Shown: positions 1-12,100 of the stretch, piece by piece | How the letters are laid out: every line of letters begins with the position of its first letter | Position numbering within the stretch: the stretch's first letter is position 1 | Source of the DNA: Gentiana macrophylla | Lineage: Eukaryota > Streptophyta > Magnoliopsida > Gentianales > Gentianaceae | DNA: 64,000 nucleotides | Reading direction: 5' to 3' | NCBI GenBank assembly: GCA_026214975.1 | Contig: CM047808.1 | Coordinates: forward strand, 6,747,262-6,811,261 | The notes under the pieces: generated by a model | Databases searched by the model: none | The model's input: the letters and a program-made list of their open reading frames with translations, nothing else | Told to the model about the DNA's origin: nothing | Translations under genes and position numbers: made by a program

Positions 1-21
1 GAGGGAGGGAGGGAGGGAGGA
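1..21. repeat. (GAGG)n microsatellite
   Basis: A short run of GAGG units opens the window. It may extend beyond the left edge. Confidence 0.8.
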
Positions 22-362
22 AACAGATGAGATGACGTCATTATTAATAATCGGCGCTTGTTTCTCTAAAAATAATTTCGGTGAGAGGAGAAAATCTCAT
101 TGCACGGAGTAACGCCCAAAAAAAATTTTAAAAAATGTAAATAGTTTGATAAAATGATTAAATATTAGAGATAATTGTAGTAAAAAGTTTTTTTAAGACA
201 AAATGAATAAATATTATATATATATTTTTAAGTAGTAAAATGACAAACAATTTTTGATTTGACAAAATTACTCCTTTATGAGACGCAGTGTAAATTTTTG
301 CCAGATTGTTTCAGATATATATTTATCAGAATTGCTTTATATTTTTTTTTTTTTTTTCAAAC

Positions 363-690
363 ACTGTAACTTTTGATTTATAACTCCGATCATGTAAATT
401 TTTCACCAAAATTCATGTTTTTTTGTTCTTCAATTTGAGCTCAAATACGATACTCCTTCCGACGTATATTTTGAAAGACGATAAAATATTTGTATTAATC
501 TGGAAATTTTTTTTATAAACGATCGTAACTTTTGATCCTAACACCGATCATCAAAATTGTTTCACCAAAGTTCATATTTTTTTATCTTCATTTTAAGACC
601 GTGTTTGATACCTTTCGACGTAGTATTTGAAAGCCGAATTTAATCGCAAAGATTTACACTAACACAGACGATCGATGATCGCGAATAAGA
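363..690. repeat. Imperfect tandem dimer, unit about 160 bp
   Basis: Two diverged copies of an AT-rich unit sit head to tail. Both contain AACTTTTGAT, then CCGATCAT, then TTTCACCAAA with a T-run, and then TTCGACGTA or a close variant. The copies start near 363 and 522. No coding capacity is seen. It could be a satellite fragment or the subterminal part of a transposon. Confidence 0.6.
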
Positions 691-733
691 ATAATATCGA
701 GAGTATCGCGAGTAGTATCGATCGATGTCGATC

Positions 734-790
734 GATCATTTAAGGCTTAATTCAAGTGACTACTTCAAGGCACACATATCCGCTCATACA
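734..790. repeat. Direct repeat copy 1 (57 bp)
   Basis: This segment recurs almost identically at 1262-1318, about 528 bp away. Both copies contain AATTCAAGTGACTACTTCAA followed by GGCACACATATCCGCTCAT. They could be remnant LTRs or subterminal repeats of a small element, but no terminal structure is recognised. Confidence 0.65.
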
Positions 791-1261
791 ACGCTTCATT
801 TAAGCGCTTAATTCAAGCCGACACAATATCATATAAGGCAAAAAAAAACCTTCAACAAAATGCTTTTGCATATTTTCCTCATATTTGCAAGTGAAGTAAA
901 GCTCCAATCTTTGTATATCTCTCTTAAATTATCAGTAATAATTGGCGTAAATTAAGGCCCAAATAAACATCAAAATGGCAAACCATAATGGAAAGAAAGA
1001 ATACCCAAAAAACAAAGAATAATGATGTAAGAATAAAGCTCCAATCTTTACATATTCCACTCAAATTAACACCAACAACAACAGAATTCAACAACAAATA
1101 TAGCTGAAAAGTAATACCTCATACTTTGTACATTTTTCCCCCTTAAATCAACACCCATAATAGCGTAAAACAAAAAAATGGCGTAAAACTAAAGCCCCAA
1201 AAAGAAATGGAACAAAATATGCAACTAGTAAAATAAGGAGACTACTTAGCAAGGCAATCAA

Positions 1262-1318
1262 GATCATTTAAGTCTTAATTCAAGTGACTACTTCAAGGCA
1301 CACATATCCGCTCATATA
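1262..1318. repeat. Direct repeat copy 2 (57 bp)
   Basis: Partner of 734-790, with very few substitutions. The interval between the two copies is AT-rich and without recognisable coding sequence. Confidence 0.65.
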
Positions 1319-1327
1319 AGGAAAATT

Positions 1328-1412
1328 ATCGACATCGACATCGACATCATATCGAGCATCATATCGACATCGACATCGACATCATATCGAGCATCGACAT
1401 CGACATCGATTT
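1328..1412. repeat. GACATC / ATCGAGC short tandem repeats
   Basis: Repeated CGACATCGACATC and ATATCGAGCATC units form a simple-repeat patch. A similar ATCGATCGATG-rich patch lies at about 690-735. The stretch from 1413 to about 1900 has no recognisable feature. Confidence 0.7.
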
Positions 1413-1899
1413 TCGAATATCAAACATGGAAAACTTGTTCTAAACTTCAGCCCAAAACTTGTTCTAAACTTTGTGTCACTTATTTACAACCACATTGCTC
1501 AACTTTCCAAACTCCAGTCGAAATGCAAACATGGCATATATTTTGAAAACCTCAAGTCGCTTCAAAATCTCATTGATAATCCACTCATTTCAACTTGATC
1601 ATCCTTATATGTACTCATAATCCTACTAACACCAAGCGAGGACTCCAAAATAGTTCGCTCAACAATATGTTCATGGTCCCAAATAGCTTTATCAAATACC
1701 AACCGCTATCTCAACTATACATGACAATACTCCTCCTCGTAAAGCTTTCATGTCCTTAATGGAAGTGGAAAAATTCGGGAACTGGGACATTCAAAATTCT
1801 GCTTATGAAATGATAGAAGGATGCAACTAATATAAGCACATAAATGTTGCACAAAAACATCACCGAAACATGTAAATTGTGGATGTGCTTTTTTTTGTG

Positions 1900-4480
1900 T
1901 TTTTTTTTTAGCATTGAAAATTAGGAAAATTTGTTTGGATAATACCGGTGAATATTCATCACATAAGTTTGATGATTATTTCATGTTAATTGGAATAGGT
2001 GTGGAACATCCCGTGGCTCATGTTCACACAATATGGCTTAGCCGATTGAAACAAAATTGTTCGAAATAAATCTGTATGCTCTCCCAAGTCTCGAATTCTT
2101 TTATTGAATTTTATTTAGATATGCATAAAAATGAGTATCATATCAAGACATAAAAAAAAGGAGGATCATGCTAAATAACATTTTCTCGATGATTTGAACA
2201 ATATGTTTGAAAATGATGACATATGTCCATTCTAGAAGAGAATGTGACCAATAGAATATGCATGAGTAATGCAATGATATATGTACTATATTACATAAGA
2301 TGCATCATGTTATACAATTTCATTTCATAAAATGAATACGATCAAATATAATTATATAAGATGCATCATTCTATACAAGTACATTCGGTAAAGTGAATGT
2401 CATCAAATTAAAATTTAAGATGTATTATTCCATTTAATGAAGTGAACGTGGAAATATATTATTCTTTTGGAGATATCAATAACCGTGGTTCTACCAAAAT
2501 GAGACAACGGATGAAACGATATTGAAATATCAAACTCTATAAGAGATTATTCAAATTCCCCCGCTTGAAATATATTCATGAAGTTTGTTGATACCCGCAT
2601 AAAAAGATATCACATAAAAATGTAGAATCGGTCACAAGTTATTGCAAATATTCTGGATATTGATTGTGATAAAAATATTGTCCGAGATTTGCTGGAGGAA
2701 AAATAAATACAAATAAATCAATTCTCGTGACAAACATTATATAATAAATGAACATGAAGTTCATATCTGAATAGTCATGATTGAATCATGTAGTACACAC
2801 ATAGTGTTGACAAAATTTACCAGATGAATTAAGAACTCTAAAAGAGTCATCAATTATGAATGTTTTGGTAATATAAAAATCACGCAAGATATGTCATAAA
2901 ATAGCTATATAACATATCAATATAAGACACAATAAGCAATGTCAATCTCATGTGGGGGGAGAAAAAGAACATGAAGTTCATTTTATTATATTATTTTATC
3001 AAAACTCCCAAAGGAATGTCAAATCTAATGTGAATGATTCTTGAAGAATCTGAAATGACATAGTGCTATATATGTTGATATTTATTCTAAACTAATGAAA
3101 TGTATAAATTGTTTGTTTCCGAAATATATAAATCTCATAGATATGAGATAGTTAAATAAATTTATAATCATTGGAAACAAAATTCAAATAGCACTTGATC
3201 ATGAGGTTGATATAGCAAAAACTATTGTGCTTCGAAATACGTAAATCGCGAATGATAGAGCATCAAGTTACAGCTCGGTGCAATTACTACATTCTTAACG
3301 AAGATTATTTCACGGCATTAGGGGAAATAATAAAACCTCATTTTAAGATATAAGAATGCCGAGAAATTTTATAAAGATCTTCTATGCATCATTCAAACTA
3401 AGTTGCGTAAATAGTTTAACTTGCAGTATTTAGCAAGGAACTGCGCTTTATTGAATATAAAGAGTGACTATTTATAAATGTATCATATCAAATTTGTTTG
3501 ATAATATTATTTACGCGTGAAGCGTAGAAGACCGATCGGTGTAAAACATAAAAATCCGCGGAAAGTGAATTCAATATTGATATTAAGTCACTAAGGAAAT
3601 ATCTCGAAGAGATTCGTCTTGAAGGTGAAAACCCCAAATAAATTCGCACGTGCATCAAATGATCAAATATTGGGGTTGCGGAACAACCGGATCCATGCAT
3701 TGATAAGGATTTGGTTTATGCTAATATCGAAGTAGCAACGTATTTTGTGGGAGAAATTTGTAATATATTATCACAGTCGTCGTCGACATATTTGCCTCAT
3801 AATTTGTTATTATAATCTGGATCTAGAACCCAAGTCAGTAATAGAGTGCTGGAAGCACATAGACTGGGTAATAATTAAATAAGCAATAGAGGCTGATCTT
3901 GGTTAGAGTTGATTTTGATCAATTACATTCTCCCAATACGGATAATATCATGTTCTGCTACTTAATGTCTCTAGCAGCAAGTAAGAACTTTTATATGTCG
4001 TTGAGACCGTATATTTATAGGTCATTAAACATGAATATTTATATGAAACTTTATGTTGAATTTTAGACATAAAATCGCAACATATATATTGTTGAGTTGC
4101 AAATGTCGTTATATTGCCTAAAACATTCATGTTAAATGTAATAAGATCAATAAGTAGATTCCTTATGAAGAATGAATATATATATAAAAAGCTCATGCAT
4201 AATGACATGAGTCGTGTGATATTATTTCCCCTATAATTATTTCTAAGAACAATCTTGATTGTGTTGCAAGTGTTGCACAAATGAGTAGTGGGAATGACAA
4301 TTTTTAGCCCATACATTCAAATTGGACTCTAAAAGGGCTATGACTTATAAAAAGTACACTATAAGTGACAATTTGACAAATTTGTTCACTAAGTTTATTC
4401 CAACATCTATTTTGGAGAATTATGTTTATAGTATTGGAATGCGTACATTTGAAAGACTGTTGTCGTCAGGGGGAGCGACA
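1900..4480 (+). pseudogene. Decayed Ty1/copia polyprotein, + strand
   Basis: Most of this stretch has no open frame, but the end of a copia RNase H domain can still be read. About 4250-4300 gives a peptide like LDCVASVAQMSSGND, matching the family's NAACVAQM region. Positions 4366-4458 give SDNLTNLFTKFIPTSILENY followed by VYSIGMRTFERL, matching the family's C-terminal (D)NLADLFTK..P...E..V..IGMR.L. A purine-rich tract with GGGGGAG follows at about 4468-4477, where the polypurine tract of a + strand element is expected. The left boundary is not defined; I assign 1900-3700 to this element only by orientation and lack of alternatives. Confidence 0.6.
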
Positions 4481-5260
4481 ACTTCAAAACAATCTTGATG
4501 CTTTGGTCCTGAATGAACAATGACTGTACTCTTTTTCCCTTTAACTAAGTTTTTTTCCCACGAGGTTTTCTTAGTTAATGGTTTTTAATGAGGCAGCGAG
4601 TGCAACACATAAAAATGCATATGTATTAACTATTTTCCTTGTCTAGTTTTTGTCCCACTGGGTTTTTCTAGCAAAGTTAATCAAGACGTGACATATACGT
4701 TATGCAACTTAGATAGGGCATTCAAATTAGCTCTATATTCAATGATTTTTGTCTACTATTACAATTGCGAAGAAGATCGTTCATCTCAAATTCAGTAATA
4801 TTTACATAAGTGGGAGAGCACATGATCTTCATAAGAGAAGTTAAATCAATATGCGATGAATCAAGTCAAAGTGTTGATCCGGCATATTCAATTACACTCA
4901 AAGGGTGAAGAATTGTAGCAGTACATGGTATTCAACTGATATTTCAAAGGACGCAAGAGGAATTATACATCATACTTTTGCAGATGATCTACAAATAAAA
5001 ATGTTATGCATAGTTGTGTCAGATCAAGTGATCAGTTCAGTCTATTTATTCACAGAAGCATAGCTTTCTACTACATTCGAAGAGAATATTTCAATTTGCC
5101 GATTCAAAAATCTCAAATATTGATTTCATCAGGGAGGAGTAATACAAGCACGAACAGATATGTACTCTTTTTGCTTCACTAGGATTTTTTTCCCAAAGGG
5201 TTTTTCCTAGTAAGGTTTTAGCGAGGCATATTCTTCGTGTAATGGACACATCAGAAGGAG

Positions 5261-5322
<62 letters not shown>

Positions 5323-5640
5323 ATGTCCATTCAAGGTCCACATATGTTATTTATCAGACATCATTAGTTACATTGTATTGATTGTTTTACATACGTTGCA
5401 AGTTCTTTTCCTATTCCATATGTTAAATACATAGGATGTTTCACATCCTTTAAATTTACTATATAATACCAATGTTTTGTATTGTGTACATAGAAGTGAT
5501 GTAAAGAAGTGAAGAAAATATAGAATCAAGAAGTCTGCTTTACATTTTTGTTTTTCTCTTGTGTTTTGTTGTATTGATTCATATCAATATCAATTCTTCT
5601 ATAACAAAAATAGTCTTTATGTATCCATTCAAACTAATAT
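4481..5640 (+). mobile_element. Degenerate copia-type LTR region with duplicated U3-like blocks
   Basis: Just after the RNase H remnant and purine tract come two related blocks, about 4505-4600 and 5155-5235. Each has TGTACTCTTTTT, then TTTTTTTCCCA, then a matching pair of TAGT/CTAG segments, then GAGGCA. A partial third block lies at 4640-4680. A second purine-rich stretch with CAGGGAGGAG is at 5133-5142. From 5320 to 5610 the sequence has a TATA-like tract and a T-rich tail, as in copia U3-R-U5. The duplication suggests LTR rearrangement or two nested LTRs. Exact ends are not visible. Confidence 0.5.
5263..5320. repeat. (AT)n microsatellite
   Basis: Uninterrupted AT dinucleotides of about 58 bp lie inside the degenerate LTR region. 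Confidence 0.95.
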
Positions 5641-6216
5641 GCTAATATAAATATTAAATGCAACTAAAAAAATAAAAGTAACATAAACTATAAGAAAATT
5701 AATCCAATTTTATAGACGATTCTCATATTTATCTTAAATTTGAGTTTGGCTAGTCAATTAATAAATGAGGAAGGGGCCACAAGGACAAAAAAATTAATAA
5801 ATGGGTCTGGGAGGACAAAATTAACATTTTTATGATTATAAAGGACAAATATCACAATTGTTACTTCACGTGTTATTGTTATTTTGTGTTTCACAATTGT
5901 TACTTCATATTTACTCTATTCCACATTTGTTACTTCATATTTGTTACTTCATAATTGTTATTTTTGTCCTTATTAAATTACAGTTTCATTCTATCCCGAT
6001 TTTTTGATAATTTTGTCCTTCTAGACAAAAATCTAATTAATAAATCGAGCATTAGAATGCTTGAAATTAAACACTATTTAAGTTTTTTTTTTTATTTTAA
6101 GAAACACACTATTTAAGTTGTCCATCATTTGGCATCTTGAATCAAACACTATTTAAGTCAAATCTAATCCAAAAAACTATATGAAACCAAACTTGTTGAA
6201 TGACAAAAGGTTAGTG

Positions 6217-6217
<1 letters not shown>

Positions 6218-6285
<68 letters not shown>
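6218..6285. repeat. (AT)n microsatellite
   Basis: About 68 bp of AT dinucleotides. The flanks (5640-6217 and 6286-6468) are AT-rich with no recognisable gene. Confidence 0.95.
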
Positions 6286-6288
<3 letters not shown>

Positions 6289-6470
6289 TATAAAAAAGTT
6301 AAAACAAAATTAAGAAAAGCTGAAGGGCTCTTTCAACCAACTTGCAAATAATACAAGTCTTTTATATTCCATCTCTCCTTTTCCCCACCGCCCTGTCTAA
6401 GGATTTTGACAGAAAGGTCCCAATTAAATTAGCATTTTCCCTGAAGTGCTAATTTATTTTTAATTGAATA

Positions 6471-6736
6471 CCTAGTTTCAAAATATAAGTTATCTTATAC
6501 TTTTGATTTGTCTTATTATATAAATCATTCTACATTATCAATGCAGTATTATTGCTCATTTCTCTATACCACCCTTAATTTATTATGAATCCAACAATTT
6601 TCCAATACTTAACAACTATTGCATTAATAATAGTCAATGAGTATTTAATCAATAACATTCAAATTAATGACTTTCAACCACTTCTTTAATCTGTGTGAAA
6701 ACTCCTAGGATGACTTATATTTTGGAACGGAGGTAG
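6471..6736. mobile_element. Stowaway-like MITE, decayed
   Basis: The left end CCTAGTTTCAAAATATAAG pairs with the reverse complement of the right end CTTATATTTTGGAACGGAGG, with several mismatches. The right end keeps the CGGAGG part of the CTCCCTCCG terminus typical of plant Tc1/mariner Stowaway elements. TA dinucleotides flank both ends (6469-6470 and 6737-6738), as expected for TA target duplication. It has no coding capacity. Confidence 0.7.
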
Positions 6737-6796
6737 TAATAAATTCTTTTCTCTTATTTTTGTTGTTGAACAACTTGAATAATAATTTCAAAAGTA

Positions 6797-7061
6797 CTCC
6801 CTTGGTTCCAATTTATCTGAGACAGTTGTTAAAATCACACATATTAAAAATGCTAGTTAATGCATTAATTTTTACAAATAAATGACAAGAATGTCTTTGA
6901 ATATAATTAATGTGACATTCTTTTCTATATCTTCTATTATAATAAATAAGGGTAAATGAAGTAAAAACACAATAAATGTTGTATTGAAAATTGTATTGCT
7001 TCATGTAAAATGAAATAAAAATATTTTGACAACTTCATCGTTTATTTTAGAACAGAAGGAG
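6797..7061. mobile_element. Stowaway-like MITE
   Basis: The left terminus CTCCCTTGGTTCCAATTTAT is matched by a right terminus that reads in reverse complement CTCCTTCTGTTCTAAAATAA. TA flanks both ends (6795-6796 and 7062-7063). Length is 265 bp and no ORF is seen. It belongs to the same superfamily as 6471-6736 and 16462-16734. Confidence 0.75.
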
Positions 7062-8836
7062 TACAATCCAGAAGAGATCAATTGGCATTTCTTGGGAAAT
7101 AGGTTTCCTTTTTATTTTTTCTTATTAAATAAATCTATTTTTTAAAGGGAATCCGTACCCTCTCCATCGTGGATTCATTCTTTTGTTCTAAAAAGCTTTT
7201 CTACTTTTTACAGTCCCCCAAGATACTTAAATAAAATAAAATAAAATACATTTAATAGTGATATAAGAATTAATTAAGAAAAATAAAAATGTTACCATCA
7301 CACTAAAAGTAATGCTCCAGCATACATTCCAAAATTGATGGACGTGAGAAACTGTCGTGTCATGTAAATAGGGAAAAGTATATAAATAAGGCCATATTTA
7401 TTTACACTGCAATGAATCTACTGGTACACCGAATAATATTAAAATTGACTATATGTAAATCTTAGTATAATTGATTTTGTGAAAATCGGCCTGAAGCTAA
7501 AACCAATTTTCCATTGGTCGGTGCATTATGAGAATTGATCATGGTCGAGTTTTAATTAAGTAACTAACTTTAATAAGATCGATTATGTGAAATCGAAGAA
7601 TAACATAAGAAGAGAGTGTGAAGCATCAGTAAATTGGGTGGGGTACAAATAATAACCCTTATAAAAAAAATTCTTAACATATTTGGATAAAATTTCCTTA
7701 TGAAATTACAACAAAAAATTAATTTTAATTAACACGTGCTTAATTGTGATTCTAGAAGAATCCATATACGTTTGTGAACGCATGATTATGTCATCGATCT
7801 TCTCTAGAGTATAAACACCCGTGACTGAAAGTTTAAAATCATCAATTTAATTTCTCATCTTATTCACCACAAAAATACGTTGCATTCATAGTAGTCGAGT
7901 CGCAGTGAATAGAAGTTAGAACAACCGGTGCTAGGTTTGTTGTTTTTCAAGTTTTTGAAGAGCTGCTAAACTCGAAAAGAAAGTCGTTGTATCTTAAAAG
8001 ATAAATGCTACAACCGCAGATACGTGATCGTGAAAGAATATTGTCTTAACAAATAAAATGAAATTCGCTTGTCTCGGTTTGCATTGCATCTATGTTCATG
8101 TTTTCCATCTCCACGCACACTATTTGTAAATATTTGGTGCGAACCTATTTGAAAAGGAAATGATAATTGAATTTTATTAGGAAAATGATTGTACTTTTTT
8201 AATCATTTTAAGTCGATGGGAGAAAATTCAAGTGAAGATTACCAACCAATAATGGACAGATGTGACGACAAAAAGTAAATAAAAAGATAAAAATAATATA
8301 AAATAAAAGTGTAATTTTCAATTTCCTATATATAAACAAGAATGGGGGATACATATGGGTCCTAAATGCTACTGTAAGTTGAATAATTGCAATGTACTGA
8401 AATGTGGTACATAAATAGCTTAATTAATTAATGGAGACCTGTATTAAGATACTACTATATTATATAGCAGCCCCAAAAGTCTTGTAATAATTACATATAT
8501 ATGATGAAGAAATTAAGCAGTGGCCATGGTTGTCATCTAAAAAGCAATATCATTGCTGCAACTTTATAAGTGCACACGAATATGCTTTTCCTATAAAGGA
8601 GTAGTGCCTAGGCCATATCATTTTCCTAACTTTTATATATATATATATACACGACGTCCCTTGTAATTTGTGTAGCTTATATGCATTTTTAGGGGTGTGC
8701 AGTGTGCTATGAATATTATGTTCCTAAAAAAATGAATATTTTGAAAACTAGTTTTTAAGGAATTGAAGGAAAAATTATTGGATGAATAATTGTCTTGCCT
8801 TATATGCCAAGAAATATGTTTTTAATAGTGTTGAAA
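7062..8836. other. Intergenic, no gene recognised
   Basis: AT-rich sequence without a plausible ORF. Around 7740-8160 the text resembles an LTR 3' half, less AT-rich with TTTGGTGCGAACC near 8136, but no partner repeat, primer site or duplication was found. A short (TA)n lies near 8634-8650. Confidence 0.5.
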
Positions 8837-8841
8837 ACGAA
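8837..8841. repeat. Target site duplication (left) of the copia element
   Basis: ACGAA lies directly before the element's first TGTTGA. The identical ACGAA follows the element at 13901-13905. A 5-bp duplication is normal for Ty1/copia integrase. Confidence 0.9.
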
Positions 8842-9162
8842 TGTTGACATTAAAAAGACAAGAGGACAAGTTTTTGGGTTCTTAGAGATATTTCAACAAA
8901 CACCATGAAGGTGATTTTCCCCAATTTTGAAACTGAAAAGAGCGGGAAACTTATTCAGAATGAATTACGTACATTGAAATATCTTCATCAAAACGTAATT
9001 AAACAACTCAATCGGGTTTCTGTAGTTCCAATTTGTATTTATATTGGAAGTGTGAGTTCAATTGGTTGTAACCAACTCTAATTAACTAACTAACCACCTT
9101 CTTAAGTGTTTGTTGTCTCTAAGAACCCAAAAACTTGTCCTCTTGCCTTTTTAATCTCAACA
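8842..9162 (-). repeat. 3' LTR with inverted terminal segment
   Basis: Positions 8904-9162 align with 13641-13900 of the 5' LTR. Differences include loss of a 5-nt AAATG, seen by comparing 9111-9118 with 13845-13855. Positions 8842-8903 do not match the corresponding end of the 5' LTR. Instead they are the reverse complement of 13839-13900, with about 3 mismatches in 62. The polypurine tract lies immediately to the right at 9163-9171. Confidence 0.9.
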
Positions 9163-9171
9163 CCCCTCCTT
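9163..9171 (-). other. Polypurine tract
   Basis: On the minus strand this reads AAGGAGGGG and directly abuts the TGTTGAG start of the 3' LTR. This is the expected priming site for plus-strand DNA synthesis. Confidence 0.85.
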
Positions 9172-12100
9172 AAGCTGAACATGGATGGAATCCAGGTGAA
9201 GCTTGCCCAAAAACTTGTCCTCTTGCCTTCTATGTCTTAAAACTTGGACCAACAGGCTTGTATAGGTCTTTAAAAAAGAAGGCCTGCAACAATCTGCCCA
9301 GTGTCTTGCTATCAACAGGCTTTGTGAGAATGTCTGTTGTTTGGTCCTTGGTGTTAATAGGTAGGGGAACAAGTACTTTAGCCATGCATTTTTCCTTAAC
9401 AAAATGAGAATCAATTTCTATGTGCTTAGTTCTTTCATGGAAAACGGGATTTTCCACAATGTCCAAAGCACTTTGACTGTCACAATAAAGTGGCATTGTC
9501 TGAGAATAGGTGATCTGGAAGTCTTTAAGTAGGTAGATCAGTCATTGGATTTCACATGATGTAATTTCCATGGCTCTGTATTCTGCCTCACTTGAACTTC
9601 TAAAAGCAGTTGGTTGTTTCTTTGATTTCCGTGAAACTAAGGCATCACCAAGATAGACTAAATAACCGAGTGGTAGATCTTTCGGTTTTGGTACACCCGC
9701 CCAATCTGAATCACTAATGGCTTTTAGTGTCACCGAACCTTGTCAGAAAGAATAATCTTTTTTCCTGGTGTTGATTTGAGAAATCTGAGAAGTCCGTGTG
9801 TGACCTTTAAGTGTGCTTCATTTGGTTGGGCCAAAAGCGACTCAATTGTTGAGCGAGAATGTTGTATCAGGTCTGGTATTCCCAAGATGTGAGACTTTTC
9901 CAACCAGGCTTTTGTATAGTGTATTGGACTCTAAGAGGGGAGCTTCAACTTCTGTCAATTTTGTGAGATATCCATTGGTGTAGCTGTTGGTTTACATTCT
10001 AAAAAACCAAATTCTGTTAAAAGATCCAAGTAGTATTTCCTTTGATTAATTACTATGCCATCATTTCATCTTGCTACCTCAAAGCCTAAGAAGTACTTAA
10101 GTGTGCCAAGATCTTTTATGGTGAAAGCAGAATGCAGTAGATCTTTTAGGTATTGGATTACTGTCAAATTTGAGCTACCAACAACTATATCATCTACATA
10201 TACTAATAGAGCTAAAAAAAATTCACCTTGACCTTTGGTGAAAAGGCTATGGTCATTCTGAGATTGCTTGTAGCCATGGTCTAGTAATTTCTTTGTTAGT
10301 TTTGCATTCCATTGTCTACTTGTTTGTTTGAGTCCATATAAAGAAGCATACTTAACCATCTCTTTGCTAAACCAGGTGGTGGTCTCATATATATCTTCTT
10401 CTTACAGATCTCCATGCAAAATGGCATTATTTACATCTAGTTGATGTAAATGCCAATCCTTTTGTCTTCTTAAGGCCGAAAGAGCCTCGATTGTTGTCTG
10501 TTTTGCCACTTTGGTGAAAAGGTTTTTAGAAAATCAATACATTCTGTTTGTGTAAAACCTTTGCAACTAATCTTGCCTTGAATCTTTCCATTGATCCATC
10601 TCGCTTTCTTTTGATTCTCGAAACCCACTTGCATCCTATTGGTTTGACCTCTTTTGGTAAAGGAACCAATGACAATGTATATGTTTTGTCTAAGTGGTCA
10701 TGGCTCCAAATTCATGGCTTCTTGCCATCAGGATCACATTCTTTCGCTTCATTGTAAGATCTTTGGTTCTCTGTCATTAGAAATATGACCAATAAAACCC
10801 TGATAAGCATGAGACAAATTAGAATGAGATATAACATGATCTAAAGTGTGAGGTGAAGTCTTCCTCACTTGATTTGCATAGATATAATCTGTTAAGTAAG
10901 ATGGCATGGATCTTTGTCTATTAGATCTCCTTTGGGGTGGCATGCATGTTGTGTCAGATGACGGGTGTGATGAGTTATTAGGTGAAATATCATCAGTACT
11001 GATAGTTTGGATCAGGCATGCCAACAGAATCATTCAATGGTAATGGAAGACAAAGATCATTTGAATGATCATATGAGTGGATATTAAAAAAAGGAAAAGA
11101 GTTTTCATGAAAAACACATCTCTAGAATAGAGATGTTCCTGGTATGAATATTCATGATTCTATACCCTTTGATGTTATGTTCAAACCCTAGAAACACTGA
11201 TTTTTTGCTTCTATCTTCAAATTTACCTCTGCCCTGAGAAGTAGTAGATGCAAAACATAAGCAGCCAAACACCTTGAACATATCATAACTAGGTTCTTTA
11301 TTATAATGAATAGAATAAGGTGCTTTGTTATTTAATAATGGTGTAGGCAACGGAGTGATCAGATAAACAGCATGAAGAACACAGTAGTGCCAATATTCTA
11401 CAGGAACATTAGACTGAATTCTGAGTGTCCTAGCTACATTTAGAATGTGTTGATGTTTTCTTTCAATCAAACCATTTTGTTGCGGTGTTCTCTAACACAT
11501 GCCATTTGGTGCACTATACCCTTTTGTCTATAGAAATTTTTCATAACAATTATGCACCTTGATCAGACCTGATTGTTTTAATACATCTATCACACTCTGT
11601 TTGCACAAGAACACAAAAATCCTTTAGAAAACCAGCAGCCTGATCCTTGGTTTTCATTAAGAAAATCCAAGTGTATTTGTTGTGATCATCTACAATAGAA
11701 AGGAAATAGCTATCACCATCAATAGAAGGAATCCTATTTGGTCCCCAAATGTCTACATGTATAAGATCAAAACAATTCACGGTAAAAGATTGACTAACAG
11801 GAAACTGAAGCCTTTTTTGTTTAGCCAAAGGACAAACAATACATTTACAATCAAGAATCTTTATTCTACTGTCTAAAATTCTCAAAGTCTTCAATCTGTC
11901 AGTTGAAGGGTGGCCTAATATATAATGCCATAGATTTGTATCTGTCAAATAATTACAAGCAACAAGAAAATACTGAATATTAGTGATGCTTTTATTTGAT
12001 CCTTGTGATTCCAAAATGTACAGTCCATTCCGAAGTTAGTTGTACCAATCTTTTTCATAGTTGGTTGTGCCTGCACATAACAGCTATTAAATCCAAAAAC

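Noticed and set aside
3948..4316. 122-codon minus-strand open frame
   Set aside because: It lies antisense to the copia RNase H remnant, has a composition typical of AT-rich chance frames and matches no domain.
5091..5330. Frame with a long IYIYIY tract
   Set aside because: Product of the (AT)n microsatellite, not a protein.
7740..8160. LTR-like stretch with GGTGCGAACC
   Set aside because: No second LTR, primer site or target duplication could be identified, so it is only mentioned under the intergenic entry.
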